A stretch of DNA of 64,000 nt, from positions 1 to 64,000 of the forward strand of contig CACGJH010000007.1 of assembly GCA_902573325.1 (NCBI GenBank). The letters are read 5' to 3'. The notes under the pieces were generated by a model. The model searched no databases. It was not told the DNA's origin and worked only from the letters and a program-made list of their open reading frames with translations. Shown here one piece after another: positions 63,086 to 64,000 of this stretch. This DNA is from an uncultured Alphaproteobacteria bacterium. Its GTDB lineage: Bacteria; Pseudomonadota; Alphaproteobacteria; HIMB59; GCA-002718135. A program made the position numbers and the translations under genes. Within the stretch, counting starts at the first letter, position 1; the number at the start of each line of letters is the position of its first letter.

Positions 63086-64000
63086 TTAAAATGGGTCTGG
63101 TTGAGATGGATTGGTAGCTAGCCAAGTAGATTTAGTCTGCATGTAACTTTGCATTCCCTCCCATCCATTTTCACGACCGTATCCTGATTGCTTGAAGCCT
63201 CCAACCGGAGATTGAGTAGATGCATTAAAATAATTATTTATATAAACAGTTCCAGCCTCTATCTTATCCGCTAAACGTATAGCTTTATTAGTATCCTTAG
63301 TCCAAATACCTGCTGCAAGCCCATAAATAGTATCATTTGCAATTTTAATTACTTCATCTTCATCCTCCCAAGTTTGTATTGAAGCTACAGGTCCAAATAC
63401 TTCATTTTGAGCTAAATCATCTTCATTTGGAACATTGTCAAAAATAGTTGGTCCAATATAGTATCCTTCAGACTTTTGTTCTTTTCTTCCATCAATTAAT
63501 AATTTTAAACCTCTTTTTTCAGCTGCTTCTATCTTAGATAAAATAAATTCATATTGCTCTTTATTTGCTATAGGTCCTATTTGTGTTGCAACATCATTTG
63601 GGTGACCAACTTTAGCCTTTTTAACAACTTCTAATAAATTATGAGTAAATTTATCTTTTATATCTTTATGTACTAGTATCCTTGATCCTGAAATACAACT
63701 ATGGCCTGAAACTGGAAATATACCCGACACAACTCCATTTACTGATAAACTTAAATCAGCATCTTTGAATATAATTTGTGGTGATTTACCCCCTAACTCC
63801 ATAATAATAGGTTTAACATTTTTGGATGCACTTAAACTTGCTGCACTCCCCCCTTTTGTTCCGCCTGTAAAACTTATCATCCTAACATCTTGGTGTTCAA
63901 TAAGAGGCGCTCCAGTTGTAGCACCAAAACCAGTAACAACATTTATCAAACCTTCTGGAAGATCAGCTTCTTCTAAAATTTTCATTAACTCTAATGTAGA
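63086..64000 (-). CDS. Aldehyde dehydrogenase (NAD(P)-dependent), N-terminal part beyond window
   Basis: The frame is open through the right edge (five further codons upstream of the track start, STLEL), so about 305 C-terminal residues are seen and roughly 170-180 are missing. The catalytic Glu is in IIMELGGKSPQ and the nucleophile Cys in VSGHSCISGSR. The C-terminal region includes EVFGPVASIQTW and the substrate-tunnel segment INNYFNASTQSPVGGFKQSG. It could oxidise aldehydes from the polyamine, choline or ThDP-enzyme pathways nearby; no specificity can be assigned. Confidence 0.92.
   Translation of the reverse strand, partial: STLELMKILEEADLPEGLINVVTGFGATTGAPLIEHQDVRMISFTGGTKGGSAASLSASKNVKPIIMELGGKSPQIIFKDADLSLSVNGVVSGIFPVSGHSCISGSRILVHKDIKDKFTHNLLEVVKKAKVGHPNDVATQIGPIANKEQYEFILSKIEAAEKRGLKLLIDGRKEQKSEGYYIGPTIFDNVPNEDDLAQNEVFGPVASIQTWEDEDEVIKIANDTIYGLAAGIWTKDTNKAIRLADKIEAGTVYINNYFNASTQSPVGGFKQSGYGRENGWEGMQSYMQTKSTWLATNPSQPDPF

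Noticed and set aside
1-64000. CRISPR arrays, IS elements, prophage, integron or rRNA
   Set aside because: Reading both strands I found no regularly spaced repeats, transposase or integrase-like translations, phage proteins or rRNA-like blocks.

Overview
The window is gene-dense, AT-rich DNA (about 30% G+C by eye) from what looks like a streamlined marine alphaproteobacterium, of the SAR11 or HIMB59/AEGEAN-169 kind. The alphaproteobacterial signs are DUF2794 and DUF3553 proteins, a DksA with a degenerate zinc finger, a GTTC-N7-GTTC (alpha-type LexA) box upstream of recA, and an ScfR-type regulator. Intergenic gaps are mostly 0-60 bp and many genes overlap. I see no phage, IS element, CRISPR array or rRNA. 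One tRNA (Leu-UAA) is present. There is no gene-free stretch longer than 300 bp; the longest non-coding gap, about 200 bp, lies between dppB and dppA.

Layout. 1-3.5 kb: a cut-off thioredoxin-fold protein, a DUF2794 protein and an NMT1/THI5-type ABC importer. 3.6-12.3 kb: guaA-rlmE, an RND efflux pump with its adaptor, a LOG-family hydrolase and NADP-isocitrate dehydrogenase. 12.3-24.2 kb: housekeeping genes alaS, recA, dksA-like, DUF3553, moaA, nadK, VOC, tRNA-Leu, a CinA-like protein, map, purB, bolA, grxD, rarD and rpsD. 24.2-32 kb: a long minus-strand run parA-like, glmU, class II DAHP synthase, nadE, gltX, cimA, trmJ (then rpsD), followed by sua5/tsaC on plus.

33-41.5 kb is a polyamine locus. 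It has a complete Pot-type importer, agmatine deiminase and N-carbamoylputrescine amidase (agmatine to putrescine), and PuuA-like and PuuB-like enzymes for the gamma-glutamylation route. 41.5-45.4 kb holds a PhnZ-like HD protein and a carnitine module: carnitine dehydrogenase, a dehydrocarnitine-cleaving BKACE and a betainyl-CoA thioesterase, expected to give glycine betaine plus acetoacetate. 45.4-47.1 kb has an ScfR-like regulator divergent from an unlisted 59-codon ORF, with two near-identical 17-bp TTTGTAAA tandem sites at the two start codons. 47.1-55.2 kb has a choline-dehydrogenase-like GMC enzyme, an SDR and a Dpp-type peptide importer whose permease gene appears to begin at a rare AUU codon.

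55.2-63.1 kb is a co-directional eight-gene cluster, the best candidate here for an incompletely described pathway: a homocysteine S-methyltransferase, a GcvT-like protein, an FMN alpha-hydroxyacid dehydrogenase, a ThDP enzyme, a transthyretin-like protein lacking the YRGS signature, a DmdA-like (DMSP demethylase family) protein, an OsmC protein and a crotonase-fold protein lacking both hydratase glutamates. Carnitine, choline, betaine and possibly DMSP breakdown would all feed one-carbon and methionine metabolism. An aldehyde dehydrogenase runs off the right edge.

Two architectural themes recur. A perfect stem-loop follows each of the three substrate-binding-protein genes. None of the nine convergent gene pairs has room for a conventional terminator, and three abut exactly through back-to-back stop codons.
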